Assembly: GCA_005656395.1 (NCBI GenBank)
Contig: SRSI01000038.1
Span: forward strand, 1,116,001-1,180,000
Direction: 5' to 3'
Source of the DNA: Strongyloides papillosus
Lineage: Eukaryota; Nematoda; Chromadorea; Rhabditida; Strongyloididae
Length of the DNA: 64,000 nt
Every line of letters starts with the position of its first letter. The first letter of the stretch is position 1. This document shows, piece after piece, positions 38,174 to 49,393 of the stretch. The notes below the pieces were generated by a model. The model did not search any database. It was not told where the DNA came from and worked only from the letters and a program-made list of their open reading frames with translations. A program made the position numbers and the translations under genes.

Positions 38174-38293
38174 AACTTTGAGTATATCCTGCTTAATGTA
38201 CTGAATTCCGTTTGATTTTCGAAGTGAATTGCCTGTAAATTACCTTATAACTTGGATGGAAGACCTATTTACAAATTTTAATAGCATAAGCCT
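38174..38293 (+). rRNA. 5S rRNA-like sequence, second, more diverged copy
   Basis: Same framework about 800 bp downstream: ATATCCTGC, GAATTCCG, GAAGTGAATTGCC, ATAACTTGGATGGAAGACC and CATAAGCCT, followed by TTTTTT. TACTTGGATGGG survives as AACTTGGATGGA. More decayed than the first copy, almost certainly a pseudogene. The pair suggests an old local 5S cluster. Confidence 0.65.
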
Positions 38294-38924
38294 TTTTTAT
38301 TTTCTTTTATAAACGTTTCTTTAGTAAAAAAGGTAAAATTTTATTATTTTGATGTTTACTTGATATTATATAATACATTATGTATAATTTTATCGCCATT
38401 TTCATTTATAACAAAGTGAAAATTATCAAGATACTTTACTTCAAGCGTTTCAAGGACTCGTTGTATATTCAAAATTATGTATCTAGAAAAATAGAAATTA
38501 CAAATCTTTTATAACTCAAGTTAAAAGAGTATTAGTAATGATACAGCTTAGTTCAATAACTATCTTTTTTTCTTTTATCGACAAATGATAGCTATTTTAT
38601 TTAATAAATAACCATCTTTTAACATAAGCTATTAATTACGTGTTGTGAAAAAATTTTATATAGTCTTTCGTTAATTTAGTTAATAAAAAGCATTTGTAAT
38701 AATAGTTTTTGTTAACATTAAATTCCAATGATCGTATTGATGAAATTTGTTTTATTTAAAATCATTGCTATTTTCCTAAGAATAAAAATTAACTAACGAT
38801 TTAAATGTATTTATTAGATGAAAGAAATAAATCATTTGAAAATGTTTGGGCAAATTTTTTTTGAGTAGAATAATATTTTGCTTTTTTGACGTAAAATCTT
38901 GAAGAAAAAGGATCGCCACGCGTA
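38294..38924. other. Gene-free spacer before tRNA-Asn
   Basis: AT-rich, no gene seen. Confidence 0.5.
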
Positions 38925-38926
38925 GC

Positions 38927-38995
<69 letters not shown>

Positions 38996-38998
38996 GCG
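38925..38998 (+). tRNA. tRNA-Asn(GUU)
   Basis: 74 nt; acceptor GCCTCCG/CGGGGGC pairs (one G-T), D arm GCGCAATCGGTTAGCGC, anticodon loop CTGTTAA (GTT), T arm GGTTCAAGCC. T-rich sequence follows. Confidence 0.95.
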
Positions 38999-39456
38999 TT
39001 TATCTCTCCTTTTGATATCAGTTCCTACACAAAATTACTTCTAAATTCAAAGTAAAGCAAGATTTTGGAATAGTGAACGAATTTGTCTTGATGCAGTAGT
39101 GTTTTGTGTGATACTAAAATGCTTTATTACATATTCATAAAGATTTACTAACATTTTGACAATAACTAAGTTTTCCTTTGAATTAACTTACATACGAAGT
39201 AGTTTTTAACCGTAGCTTCAATTTTCGTTTTCTGAATTACTTACATAATGTATCTTTTAAATTTTGATAAAATGTTTATTTGAAGACAAGTGTGTTCACT
39301 GTTTCAAAAAAAATTCAAAAGTAATTCACAATGTCTAACTAACTAATCTTTCCCTAGTTTTCTCCTAATTGTTTACTTATACGAGATTTTAATAATAGAA
39401 GAATACGAATATAAGAGTTTTGTTTTTGTAGTATTACAGATATAAAATGTGACCTT

Positions 39457-39550
39457 TGCCCCATACCAGGCTCGAACTGGTGACCTTGGCATTGCTTAGA
39501 ACAGATTTAACTTATAAGTACCACGCGCTAACCAACTGCGCCAATGGGGC
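39457..39550 (-). tRNA. tRNA-Ile(UAU) with intron
   Basis: 94 nt on the minus strand. Acceptor GCCCCAT/ATGGGGC pairs fully, D arm GCGCAGTTGGTTAGCGC, anticodon TAT, and an intron of about 20 nt just 3' of the anticodon loop, as in many animal tRNA-Ile(UAU) genes; T arm GTTCGAGCC. A TTTT terminator follows on the minus strand at about 39449-39446. Confidence 0.93.
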
Positions 39551-39841
39551 TTGAAAAGAGAACGACAACTAATTGATCATTACGAATTAAAAATTATATA
39601 CATTAAATTTAAATGATTTTCTTTAATTCTAAAAAAAATAAGCAGTTTTGTAAATTATTAATAATCTAAATATTCAGAGATTTGATAATTCAACAAATTG
39701 GCATAAAAAACTTAGGATACTGAGAAATGCAGTTATAAATAATTTATTATTCAATTAGCCAATATTGCAAATCTTGACTTCTAAAATTGACTGTATAAAG
39801 AATTAAGCGTGGTTACCAATCAGGGTGTGCTCGGATTCACA

Positions 39842-39914
39842 GCCACATTGGCTCAGTGGTAGTAGCGTCGGTCTTGTAAACCGAAGGTCGCTGGTTCAAT
39901 CCCAGCATGTGGCA
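39842..39914 (+). tRNA. tRNA-Thr(UGU)
   Basis: 73 nt; acceptor GCCACAT/ATGTGGC pairs fully, anticodon loop CTTGTAA (TGT), T arm GGTTCAATCCC. The deleted LTR element begins about 180 bp downstream. Confidence 0.94.
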
Positions 39915-40308
39915 GCTCATATTTTGTTAATACAACGGGAAATTCTACCCAAAATGTATGCTAATATTTCATGTTTTCCAAAAATCTTAAGCTAGTCATC
40001 ATAACCTTTTATTAGACACTTTTTTTTAAAACGTTGGACTAAGTTTAAATAGATTTAATCAGAAAACCAGTATAGATAAAATTGAATCTTTTAGTAAAAA
40101 ACCTCTGTTTAATAGATGAATTTCAAAACTATCCCTTCAAGGGATTTGGAATATCGTATAACTTTAATATATAAATAACAATTTCATATAAAAATAATAG
40201 AGTTTTTATTGGTGTTAAATAAAGTTTTGGTTAATTGGTAATCTTTCTAATTTCACGTCTACCCTCCACCAAACAAATTTATTTTAAAAATTTTACTGGT
40301 CTAATTAT

Positions 40309-41154
40309 ATGGAGCTACGAAATGGAAAGATGGTGCCAACGAATAAAAATGAGAATTCTTCAATAAATGAGAATCTGAAAAATCCAAATGAAAATGATGA
40401 CAAGCAATCACAGTTACCAAAGGTTAATCTTAATGATGTTGTATCTGGTGGTAATGTAAATGATGATTTGTCAAAGTCAGATAGACTAACAAAAGAAAAA
40501 AAAAGAACTGATATCATTGATAAGTTATATAATGAATTTATACAAGAAGAAAAAGAAATTAATAAAAATGATACCTCGCTATGTTACAGTGGTGTCATGT
40601 TTATGCACTAATTTAATTTACTAATGGAATCCATTAACCAGCTTTCAAATAGAATGGAGAGCATGGAGAAAGGACAAATTGAATTGAGCAAAGCAATTGA
40701 TAGAATGAGGTCAAACTGTAATGGTGACAGACCATCAAATGAAATAAAGAAATTAAATTTAAATGAATCTGGTGAGAATAGAAATTTCACTGGAGTTTGT
40801 AAATCTAAATTTGGATCAGAATGGTATGCTGATCATAGTGATGACAATAAGAAAATGAATTTCATCCTCTCTCTTCTATATACTCAGAACATGAGGCCGT
40901 ATGATCCAAAAGAACCGTATGAATTATATCAAGCTAAAATTGAGAATTATTTTGAATTAGTCAAGACACCTCATAATACTAGAAGAGCCATGTTATTTAA
41001 TTTTCTTGAAGGTCAAGTATTACAAGATATCTCTGATAGAACCAAACAAGGTCAATTATTAACTTATGAAGAGTTGGTCAAATATTTAAAAGAAACGTAT
41101 AATGGTCAAACTTCATTAATTGAACTAAAAAGAAAATGGAAGAATATGTACTAA
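40309..41154 (+). pseudogene. Gag of the deleted LTR element, one in-frame stop
   Basis: Frame from ATG 40309 to TAA 41152, interrupted by TAA at 40609-40611 and then open again in the same frame. The N-terminus is Asn/Lys/Glu-rich. The second half (after 40780) has a capsid-like stretch with LSLLYTQNMRPYDP, YFELVKTPHNTRRAMLFNFL and LLTYEELVKYLKETYNG, typical in layout of LTR-element Gag. It overlaps the pol fragment in another frame by 19 bases. Confidence 0.55.
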
Positions 41155-41585
41155 AGAAGGTTGATGGAAATTACTGTTATCCTGAAACTCGTCTGATTAT
41201 GGAAGAGATAAATTCTGATGATAAGAAAGTTAATGAGATCAAACTTGATGATAATGATGAATTGATCATGGCACAAGTGGCTCAAAGGGACGGGGATGTT
41301 GTTGAGGTTCCTGTTGCACCGTCAAGTAAAATTAATGAATTGCTAAACTTGAGCCATGATTCTGAAAAACATAAAACATTTTCGCGTAAAAGAATAAAAA
41401 TTACTTCATGTGGAAGTACTAAAATTGAAATGATTGTTGAATTTAACAGTCCTTTAGTTATGATACCTAAGAAAAATGGAGAAAGACACCAAGCACATAT
41501 TGTTAACTTGGTGAAAATATTGGATCTTGCGAGAATACTGGCAACGTCAATGGATTTGTTATTCCTATATTATGGGTTGCGGTAA
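41136..41585 (+). pseudogene. Pol fragment: start of reverse transcriptase only
   Basis: An open frame offset from gag, with a spacer and then FNSPLVMIPKKNGERH, the entry motif of Ty3/Gypsy reverse transcriptases (usually SP...V.KK.G..R). The frame loses similarity shortly after, near 41.5 kb, where a large internal deletion must lie. Everything from the RT active site through integrase is missing. Confidence 0.55.
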
Positions 41586-41629
41586 TTATTTTATTATCTA
41601 TATATTGTCTATTTACCAACTTGGTCTAG
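41507..41629 (+). pseudogene. Remnant of an envelope-like C-terminus (membrane anchor)
   Basis: In the third frame, just before the 3' LTR, a 40-codon open run ends at TAG 41627. It has a polar, Cys-containing stretch followed by a hydrophobic segment of about 20 residues (FVIPILWVAVIILLSIYCLF) and a very short tail. A membrane anchor in the last gene before a 3' LTR is where an Env protein ends, and the AGT...ACT LTRs agree with an errantivirus-like parent. Only the anchor remains, so the call is inferential. Confidence 0.4.
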
Positions 41630-41974
41630 AATGAAAGGATATTTTCTATACTGGTTGATTCAAAAAAATCTCTTATCTATCTACTCTATACTATTTATTA
41701 TACTAACACATTCCACTATGGATACAAATTTCTTGAAGTTATAGTTTTGTCTAAAGGAAGGAGAAGTAAAAAACCTCTGTTTAATAGATGAATTTCAAAA
41801 CTATCCCTTCAAGGGATTTGGAATATCGTATAACTTTAATATATAAATAACAATTTCATATAAAAATAATAGAGTTTTTATTGGTGTTAAATAAAGTTTT
41901 GGTTAATTGGTAATCTTTCTAATTTCACGTCTACCCTCCACCAAACAAATTTATTTTAAAAATTTTACTTTTTA

Positions 41975-44126
41975 AATAATTTATAAATCATCGTATCTTA
42001 CGTATTTTAGAATAATGTTATTTATATGTACAGTATTAAAACATAAACGCAGATAGCAAAGATTTACAATAACTTAGATAACTAATATTTTAAAAGTCTA
42101 ACCAAGGCGTTTAATATAATAAATAGACAAAATAATAATAATAAAAAAATTAAAAAAGGAAGATTCTTTATAATAGTTTATAAGATCTAATTTTAAAAAA
42201 ACAAAATTTGTTCATAAAAAATTACAATATTTTTTTTCCTAAAATACCATTCATATAACAGTCCAACAATTATGGTTAATTTTATAATAAAAGAGAAGTA
42301 TTAATTCTGTCAAAATTTTAATGTTAAATAGAATTAAAAGTTAGTAAAGTATTTTTAAAAATGCACTTTTATTTCTTCTAGTATAGAAAATGAAAATCTA
42401 TCGAATGACTATAGAAGATGGTAGATATTAGTTCATCGCAAAAATTCATGTTGTACACGCCAATAATGCGCAAAATTTATAAAGTAAAAAAGGTAATTTT
42501 TTTATTAACATTCAAATATAAAAATATCTATATAAATATTTATTAACAATAAATAAATAATTCGTAAAAATGTTTTTATCTATCTATATACGGAGGTTAA
42601 ATTACGGCAATGCCAGTCAAAGAGAGTCCATAGGCTAAGCCTTATCAATAAGTGGATAGGAATTATGTGCTTTTTTCGGAAAAAATCATAAAAACTCACT
42701 CAAAAGAACAAATGCTGAAAATTCTTCAAAATATGTTTATTTATTATTATTTATGCTTAGAATACCTTTTATTCTAGAAAAAAATCGCTCTAAATAGCAA
42801 TTTTTAGCCAAACTGTTAAATCAAATACCTTCGCAATTTGTTTATTATAGAAAATTAACCGGCAAAATTAAGTAGCGGCGCGATTCGCTATATAGTCTTT
42901 AGACTAATGCTTCTTTTCTCGACTATAGTACTATTAATTACAATTACATTTTTAGGAAATTTTGACTAGTCAAATACCGATTATTTCCTACATTGTTTTC
43001 AGTAATCAAGAAATTTGTGCAATGTTTTAGTATATTTTTAATAATCTTAATGTTTTACTGGAACAATTATTTACAGTACAGACGAAACTAATAAAAACAA
43101 ATTATGAAAGTCTTTTATAAAAGTAATAAAATTATTTGTAAAAAAATTAAATTTTATCAAAATTTTAATAATATCAAACGACAAACAAAAAGTGCTGTAA
43201 ACGACATAAAATATTATTTCGCCAAATAAATTTTCATGTGCTTTACAAAAATATATATGTTTGACACTTTGAAGTGATGTAACTTTTTTATTTTTAATAT
43301 TTTCTATCATATTATGCTCATCTTAGAGTTGCTTTATTCAATATACTATGAAATATATTATCAGATATTATTTTAATATAATCTCTTTTTAAAAGTTAAA
43401 ATATTTAAAAGTTTTTTACTTTAAACACAAATGCATAATGCATTATAAATTTATATAAATCTGTTTTTATGAGTGATCATGAATGATATCATAAAAAAAT
43501 TTGGTCCTCAGATAAGTATAACTTTATAAAAAAAATATATTTTTACTATAATTAAAATTATTAAAAAAAAAGATATTGTTATGTTTTAATAAATGCTCTT
43601 TATAACAGTATTTACGATTTTTATAAAATTGAATATAATCTTGTATTTTGAAATGTATTGTAGAAAGCAACTTAATTTATAAAATAAAGATGATGTTATA
43701 GAAAAAAGGCAATTATTTTTATACTTTTCAAATTGTTGATTTAATTTCTAGATGCTAAATAATTGCGATAAAATTAGTGGTAAGTCAAAAAAATTAGATT
43801 TTTTAATAAATGTAACAAAATCACTATATTTTACAGTGATTTTTGCTTTTTTTATATGTATCATATTATTATATAACTATTAGTGAGGTATTTATATTTT
43901 TTCAAACTAAGTGGAAGATCAGTCAAAATAGCTTTCTTTTATTCATTATGAAAAACATTCATTTATTTTTGTTAATTTAAAAGTAAATTAGCTTACAAAC
44001 AAATGATAAAAAAATGTTTTATTCCTCTTTAAATTACAACATTATTAATATATTAATTGTATTATTGGATTAAAAAAATTAGACAATGTGTAAGAACGGA
44101 AAAATTTGGTTTTCCCATCATAACAC
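41975..44126. other. Gene-free stretch; left part of the second duplication copy
   Basis: No gene. 42.59-42.67 kb holds a 'GGCAATGCCAGTCAAA...CTTATCAATAAGTGG' repeat whose diverged copy lies inside the insertion at 44.66-44.74 kb. 42.69-42.80 kb is a reverse copy of the 4.6/4.9-kb repeat. From about 43.19 kb it aligns with 25.38-26.33 kb. Confidence 0.5.
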
Positions 44127-44165
44127 GCGTTTATGGTTTAATGATCAGCATGGCCGCCTTCCAAG
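44127..44165 (+). pseudogene. 5' half of a split tRNA-Gly(UCC)
   Basis: The first 39 nt of a tRNA-Gly(UCC) matching 26326-26364 with a few changes (GTTTAATGATC for GTGTAATGGTC), ending at ...CTTCCAAG. The last 12 bases recur at 44876-44887 across the insertion. Confidence 0.9.
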
Positions 44166-44875
44166 GGTGCACGTCAACTATTCAAAATTTTCTGTCAAAA
44201 AACGCGATTTAGAAAAACCACGGTTTTTTAACAAAAAATGCATTTTAGAAATTTCATAGTAAAAATAATGCATTTCTACTATGCAATTAATAAAATGCAA
44301 ACCTCAGTATTCTCGACTACCGAGAAACTGGGTTTTATAAACCGACGACATCGAAAATGTACCAACCCTACACTTATTTCATTTCATTCACTTAAAATTT
44401 TTCTGTCACTTTAAAAAAAACAAAAGTACACATAGTATATACATTTTCCCAAAGAATGGTAGTAATTTTCTTCCCTTGTCTTTTTAAGAAATAAATAAAT
44501 TTTGTGTTTTTTTTCAAAAATATGACATGCTTAAAGTAAAACTGTATAAACAAAAAAATATTGCATCGAAAATTTTTTTTTAAAAAATTTTTATTATGAC
44601 TGTATCAGTAGAATTTTGTTAAAAAATAATTCGTAGAATATTTCTTCCAATTCCTTATATGAGAACTAGACTATGCGATGCTAGTTAAAGGGAGGCCACG
44701 GGTCAAGACTTATCAACAAATTGATAAAAATGGTGTAATTTTGATGTTTTTTTATTATTATATTTGTTAATACTCCACACTTAAACTTATTTTGAAAAGG
44801 TACTTTTAACACAAATTTGGAGTTTTATGTATCACGGTGAATTTGTAAAAAAAGCATTGTAGAGTTGACGTGTTA
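44166..44875. mobile_element. 710-bp non-autonomous element inside tRNA-Gly
   Basis: Bounded by a duplication of up to 12 bp of the tRNA anticodon region (CCGCCTTCCAAG at 44154-44165 and 44876-44887). Near both ends is the inverted repeat CACGTCAACT (44170-44179) and AGTTGACGTG (44863-44872). No coding frame. A duplication of 9-12 bp with short inverted repeats suggests a MITE-like relative of Mutator-type or similar transposons, but the superfamily is open. It contains a copy of the 'GCGATGCTAGTTAAAGG...ACTTATCAAC' repeat also seen at 42.6 kb. Confidence 0.8.
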
Positions 44876-44920
44876 CCGCCTTCCAAGCGGCCGATTCGGG
44901 TTCGATTCCCGATAAACGCA
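44876..44920 (+). pseudogene. 3' half of the split tRNA-Gly(UCC)
   Basis: Starts with the duplicated anticodon region, then the intact T arm and acceptor 3' strand TAAACGC plus A, matching the end of the gene at 26326-26397. Confidence 0.9.
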
Positions 44921-46433
44921 TCTACAATTTTTTTTAGAGATAAAATTATGTATTTTGTTCATTTAATCGTATCTATTTCTTTGTTTTTACTATTATCAAA
45001 TTGTTTTATGTAACATTTTAATATATAAATATATTATTTTATAAAGTATTAATTTTTTTTACTTTTATGACATTTTTGTGTGAAAATAACTTTAAAATAA
45101 TTTTTAGAGAATATTCAGTTTACTTCTTTGCCATCTCTGTCAAAATAGTTTTTGTGTTGTTTTTACAACTGCAAAATAACTAGTTATCTCATCAAATTGC
45201 TATAATATAAAAATAAATTATTACTAATAAATTGTTTATTACCGAATAAATAAATATGCGAAAAGTGAATAATCTAAATATTTCTCGCAAGTTATTTTAT
45301 TTGAGACAATTTTTGATTTTAAAAAAATGAACACAATATGCAAAGTTTTTAGTAGTAGGAAAGTCCTATTAATGGCAATAAACTTTTTCAAATTTGTTAG
45401 ACAATAAGCTAATTAATTATTATCGATACTTTCATTACTTTTAAAAAACATTCTTTATATTTTACAATTACAAAACAAAGTTTTATAATGTTAATTCTTT
45501 CACACCATATACAACAAAATTATTAAACCTAAAATATGCTCATAATCTTGAATTCTTTATGAAATTTATAAAATTATAGTGGTATTTATCTTTATTACAA
45601 AATAAGATATTTATTGTTAAACTTGATTTATTTTAAATAAATATCGCATGAATAGTAATAAAATAAATTACTTAAATTGTCCAATAAAAATAACCTAGTT
45701 TAATATAATTAAGATATACTTAATTAATTAAAACTTATTTTTCACATTACACTTTATTTTCCATAAATTAAAATTTATTGAAAATAAAAATAGACTCAAC
45801 CAACTTCACTTTTAAAATTAAAAAAAAATATCTAGTCAAATGAACAACCTTTTTTATAAAAAAATATATATAATTTCCTACTAACTTGAAAAAAATTTTA
45901 AATTTTTGTCAGCTTTAAATAAAAAATTGTTATTTTGGAAATATAATTACATATATAAAAATTATTTATTTAAATTACGTTAACAAGTACTACAAAAATT
46001 TAATATAAATTACAAAATATTTTTGAAAATAACTATACATAAAAATTAAATGCTAATAAAAAATAAGTTTTTTCTAATACCATTTAGAAATTTTTAAAAA
46101 TTACTTTATATAACAAAAAATATTACTTGAAACAAATATTTCTTATGCATCTATCTATTATTAATTTACTAAAGTATAAAATAAAATTTTTGTTATTTTA
46201 ATTACTTTATTTCTTCTTAATTTCTAATAAATATAGTATTGTTTATGCTTCAAACCTTTGGTTGAAGTGAAGAGAAATTTTTTCTGTTTAAATATAGTCT
46301 TAAAAAACCTTAAACAGTAAAACATTACTAAAAACAATCAGAAATGTTTAACAGATTTTTGTGAAAATTGATCAAAATTACTAAAATTAAAATAGAATTT
46401 TGTAGAGAAATCGACGTTTCGTGTCTTTCACCA
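44921..46433. other. Gene-free stretch
   Basis: To about 45.4 kb it is homologous to the right flank of the tRNA-Gly at 26.4-27.0 kb. The rest is AT-rich with no gene seen. Confidence 0.5.
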
Positions 46434-46504
46434 GTGTTGATGGTTAAGTGGTATAATTCTCGCCTGCCACGCGGGAGTCCCGGGTTCGATTCCCGGTCAA
46501 CGCA
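46434..46504 (+). tRNA. tRNA-Gly(GCC)
   Basis: 71 nt; acceptor GTGTTGA/TCAACGC pairs with one G-T, anticodon loop CTGCCAC (GCC), B box GGTTCGATTCC. A T-rich terminator region follows. Confidence 0.95.
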
Positions 46505-48027
46505 CTTCGTTTTAATCTTTCTTGTCTTAACTTTTTTGTTTATCAGTATTTTTGTATATTTGTGTCAAAAAATTAAGGAATTTTGGTAAATATAAATTTT
46601 TAATGTGACAACACATTATGACCTACGTGTCCTAAGAAACCAAAACAAACACATTAAGAATATTATTATCACACATCATAATAAATTTATATAAACTCGG
46701 TTCAATAAGAACAAGACACTTCAACACATCTACGTCAAGAAACGAATATAAAAAGATAATTTTCTGAACAACCATGCAGTCTATCATTTTGTGTTCAATA
46801 TGTTGTAACTTTATGTGTATACTTCCTTTCTTTTATCTTATCAAATAAACTTATATTTTATCATCCGCCTTATTCATTTATTCCTATAAAACAAATTTGT
46901 TAATCTGTGATCATTTTCTTTGATTAAAATTATCTCTAAATCATTTTTCTATATTGAATATCCTATACTTTCAAGAAGATTTGCGGTTATTCTTTATACG
47001 TACGGGAACAACACTAAAAAAAAAAGTGCAAATTGTCTAATGCATTCATAAAGTATAAGCAAAACGTCAATTTCGTAACGTAGCATTAACTAGCACTGCT
47101 AATAGTCTGTATTGCTGTGTTTGTTATATTATTAACAAACACATTGAATTTTGTTTTTAATAAATTTTATTTAGTGAAAAATTTTTATATTGATAAATGA
47201 ATTTTATTATGGGTTTTATTGAGAATTTGGTGCAACTTTAATATATGGGGTATAGGTTATTGATTATGGAGGATATGATGGTGTTATCAGAATTGTCCTC
47301 AGGCGATATTTTTTTATCAAACTTTTTTGTATTGAAAGATTTTTTTGATTTTATTTAAAAAGACAGTAGATATTAGTTCAAAAATAATTATGGTTTTAAT
47401 AGATTACTAAAAAAAATTTTCTTAAGGGTATTTTTTAGGGGGGTGATTTTGGTTAAAAAATATAAAATTGTTATTTTGAGGAATTTTTACGATTTTTTTT
47501 TTGGATATGCCTTCTTTGACTTTGAAAATGTTGTTTTGAAAGGGTCGGAGAAAAATTCCTTATTCTTATTGATTTTTTAATTTTAAATATTAATTTTTTT
47601 GATGTCACGGGGATGTTCTTGTACAGATTTTTCGTAGACAATATCCCACTTATTAAAACATAAGATAATTAGTATTTTTTCTAATGTTTTGGTTATTTTA
47701 AGAGTTTAAAGTTTATTGAAGTAAGAGTTTTATTTTAAAAAAATATATTTTGTATATAATAAAGTTATTAAAATTTGCTATGTTATATATATGTGCCTGT
47801 ATGACAAGTACAGCAAAGATTTGTTTTTTTTTAATGTTGTATCGAAAAATTGCATTTTTAACTTTAGCTATATGACTGAAAGATTGTGACATACATTATT
47901 TTATATATATATGAATTATATTTGATAAAGAATTAATTAATTAATAAAATGGTATTAACTACATATTATGTTGTCAGAGGCAAATTTATTAAGAACACAA
48001 TTTTAACAATAAAAGGTAATGGATTAT
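46505..48027. other. Gene-free stretch at the left border of the Helitron island
   Basis: A TATAAAAAG (46747) with an upstream ACGTCA precedes a 24-codon hydrophobic open frame at 46774, too short to call. From about 47.2 kb the plus strand becomes distinctly T/G-rich, a change that may mark the island edge. 47.80-47.96 kb resembles 49.08-49.24 kb, so the 3' flanks of the NADAR gene and of the first RPA32-like gene may be related. Confidence 0.4.
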
Positions 48028-48587
48028 TTATCTATCAAAGAATTCTTCACAAACTTTATTTAGAAGTTTTCCCAACTTGTTGTTACCTCCTAAATGATTT
48101 GGGTTGATGGTGTTGAATATGTTATTTATTCTACATCCCCAATAATTGTGTCCAGTGTTCTCTAAAAATATTCTTCTAGAGTTTCCATTAATGTAGTGCT
48201 TCTTTAAAAATTCTTTTAATTCAACATCCATAAATTTCTTTTTTAATCCGCGTAACATAATCTCATCTTTTACTTCGTCCCAAGCTTTTTCATTAAAATT
48301 GGTAATTAATCTAGCAGCATGTTTAACATCTACTGCTTTATTTATTTCTAATATGGTAGCGGCTGCATATATATTGTTAAAGAAGAGTGCTTTCTGGTGT
48401 TGGAAGTAGTGTTCCATTGTTGGGTATTGTACTTCATTTTCATCATCAAAGAATGGTTTCTTATAGAAATTACTAAGTGGACTAAGTTCTCCTTTAAAGA
48501 TAACGTAATTTCCTTTTACAATTGTATAAGAATTTACTTAAAAGGAATAAAAAAATTTTTAAAATCTCAAAACTTACATTGTTGCAT
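48028..48587 (-). CDS. NADAR-domain (YbiA/DUF1768-like) protein
   Basis: Two exons: 48587-48578 (MQQ plus one base) and 48536-48028, with a 41-bp intron (GTAAGT...TTTTAAG). The joined product is 172 aa, about the size of bacterial YbiA. Motifs run in NADAR order: IFKGELSPLSNFY (about 16-28), EHYFQHQKA (45-53), W at 89, KKKF, YWGCR (135-139) and the closing GGNNKLGKLLNKV (153-165). The family is linked to NAD/ADP-ribose chemistry, and some members remove ADP-ribose from modified guanine. It is far from any host gene and next to the RPA-like and Helitron genes, on the same strand as the helicase. The tiny first exon is needed to give an ATG and the N-terminal motif. Confidence 0.8.
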
Positions 48588-49393
48588 ATTTTTGCAGTTA
48601 ATATCATAAAACTAAATGATAGTTTTGGATGTGGTGAGTTAATAATGAATGTTGCTAAAAGAAAATTATTTCTAGACGATGTATATATATATGCATATGT
48701 AGGACTATCAAAGTTTATAGTTCAAATTTTGGTTATAAGTAAAGTCTTACCTAGATGACTTAACAAGTGTTGTAGTGTGGCTTATGGCTTATATGATCAT
48801 CAATCGTCTATTAAAGATGTTCTTATATTAATGTATAAATATAGATGAGAACTGTTGTGTATTTGGATGTAGTTTTTTTAATAAATAATTTATTTTTTAA
48901 TTTCAATATATTTGTAATAAATAAAATGTATATAATTAATTAATAAGATCAAATATCTGTTATTTTCTTTAACAAATTTGCATATTTTTACTAGTTACAA
49001 AGAATATTATTGTAAGGTTAATGTAGTGGTATGATGTTTTTTTTATTTTGTGATGATTATTGATTTATATTAATAATTTTTCTAAGATTTGTTATGGAAA
49101 GTTACTTTTTAGTAATGTTGTATCAAGAAATTATATGTTTAAATTTTAAACGTCATAAAATAAAAGGATAGATCATAGATATAAAAAATTTATGAATTGT
49201 ATTCTTGTAACTTAATGTAAAAAACAAATATTTTAACAGAAGTTATTCTATATAATTAAAACAAATAAGGATATTATGACATTACTTTTATTTAAATTTA
49301 TCAAAAAACGTTACAATTTTATATAAAGAAAAATATTTAGATAGATATTAAAATTATTAGTTTTATTTACTATAGAGTATAGGAGTAGTAACT
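48588..49393. other. Spacer between NADAR and RPA32-like gene A
   Basis: Contains the NADAR upstream region; on the minus strand TATA-like runs (ATATATATATGC near 48.69 kb) and a GTAAGA...TTTTAG pair that could be a 5'-UTR intron. The rest is AT-rich with no gene. Confidence 0.4.

Larger units (their letters stand above)
40093..41969 (+). mobile_element. Deleted errantivirus-like LTR element with identical LTRs
   Basis: 1.88 kb between two 205-bp direct repeats (40093-40297 and 41765-41969) that are identical by eye. LTRs begin AGTAAAA and end TTTTACT, a 7-bp inverted repeat of the AGT...ACT type used by insect errantiviruses, and are flanked by TTTT (40089-40092 and 41970-41973). A purine tract AAAGGAAGGAGA precedes the 3' LTR. 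Only 11 bases separate the 5' LTR from the gag ATG, so a TGG-initiated primer site would overlap the start codon. The interior is only 1.47 kb and lacks most of pol, so it is non-autonomous, yet identical LTRs show it moved recently, presumably by a full-length relative. Confidence 0.88.

Noticed and set aside
46368..46589. 73-codon frame
   Set aside because: Spans the tRNA-Gly(GCC) gene; the frame is a by-product of the tRNA sequence.
46774..46848. 24-codon signal-peptide-like frame behind ACGTCA and TATAAAAAG
   Set aside because: The TATA box is only about 27 bp from the ATG and the frame is too short to distinguish from chance.
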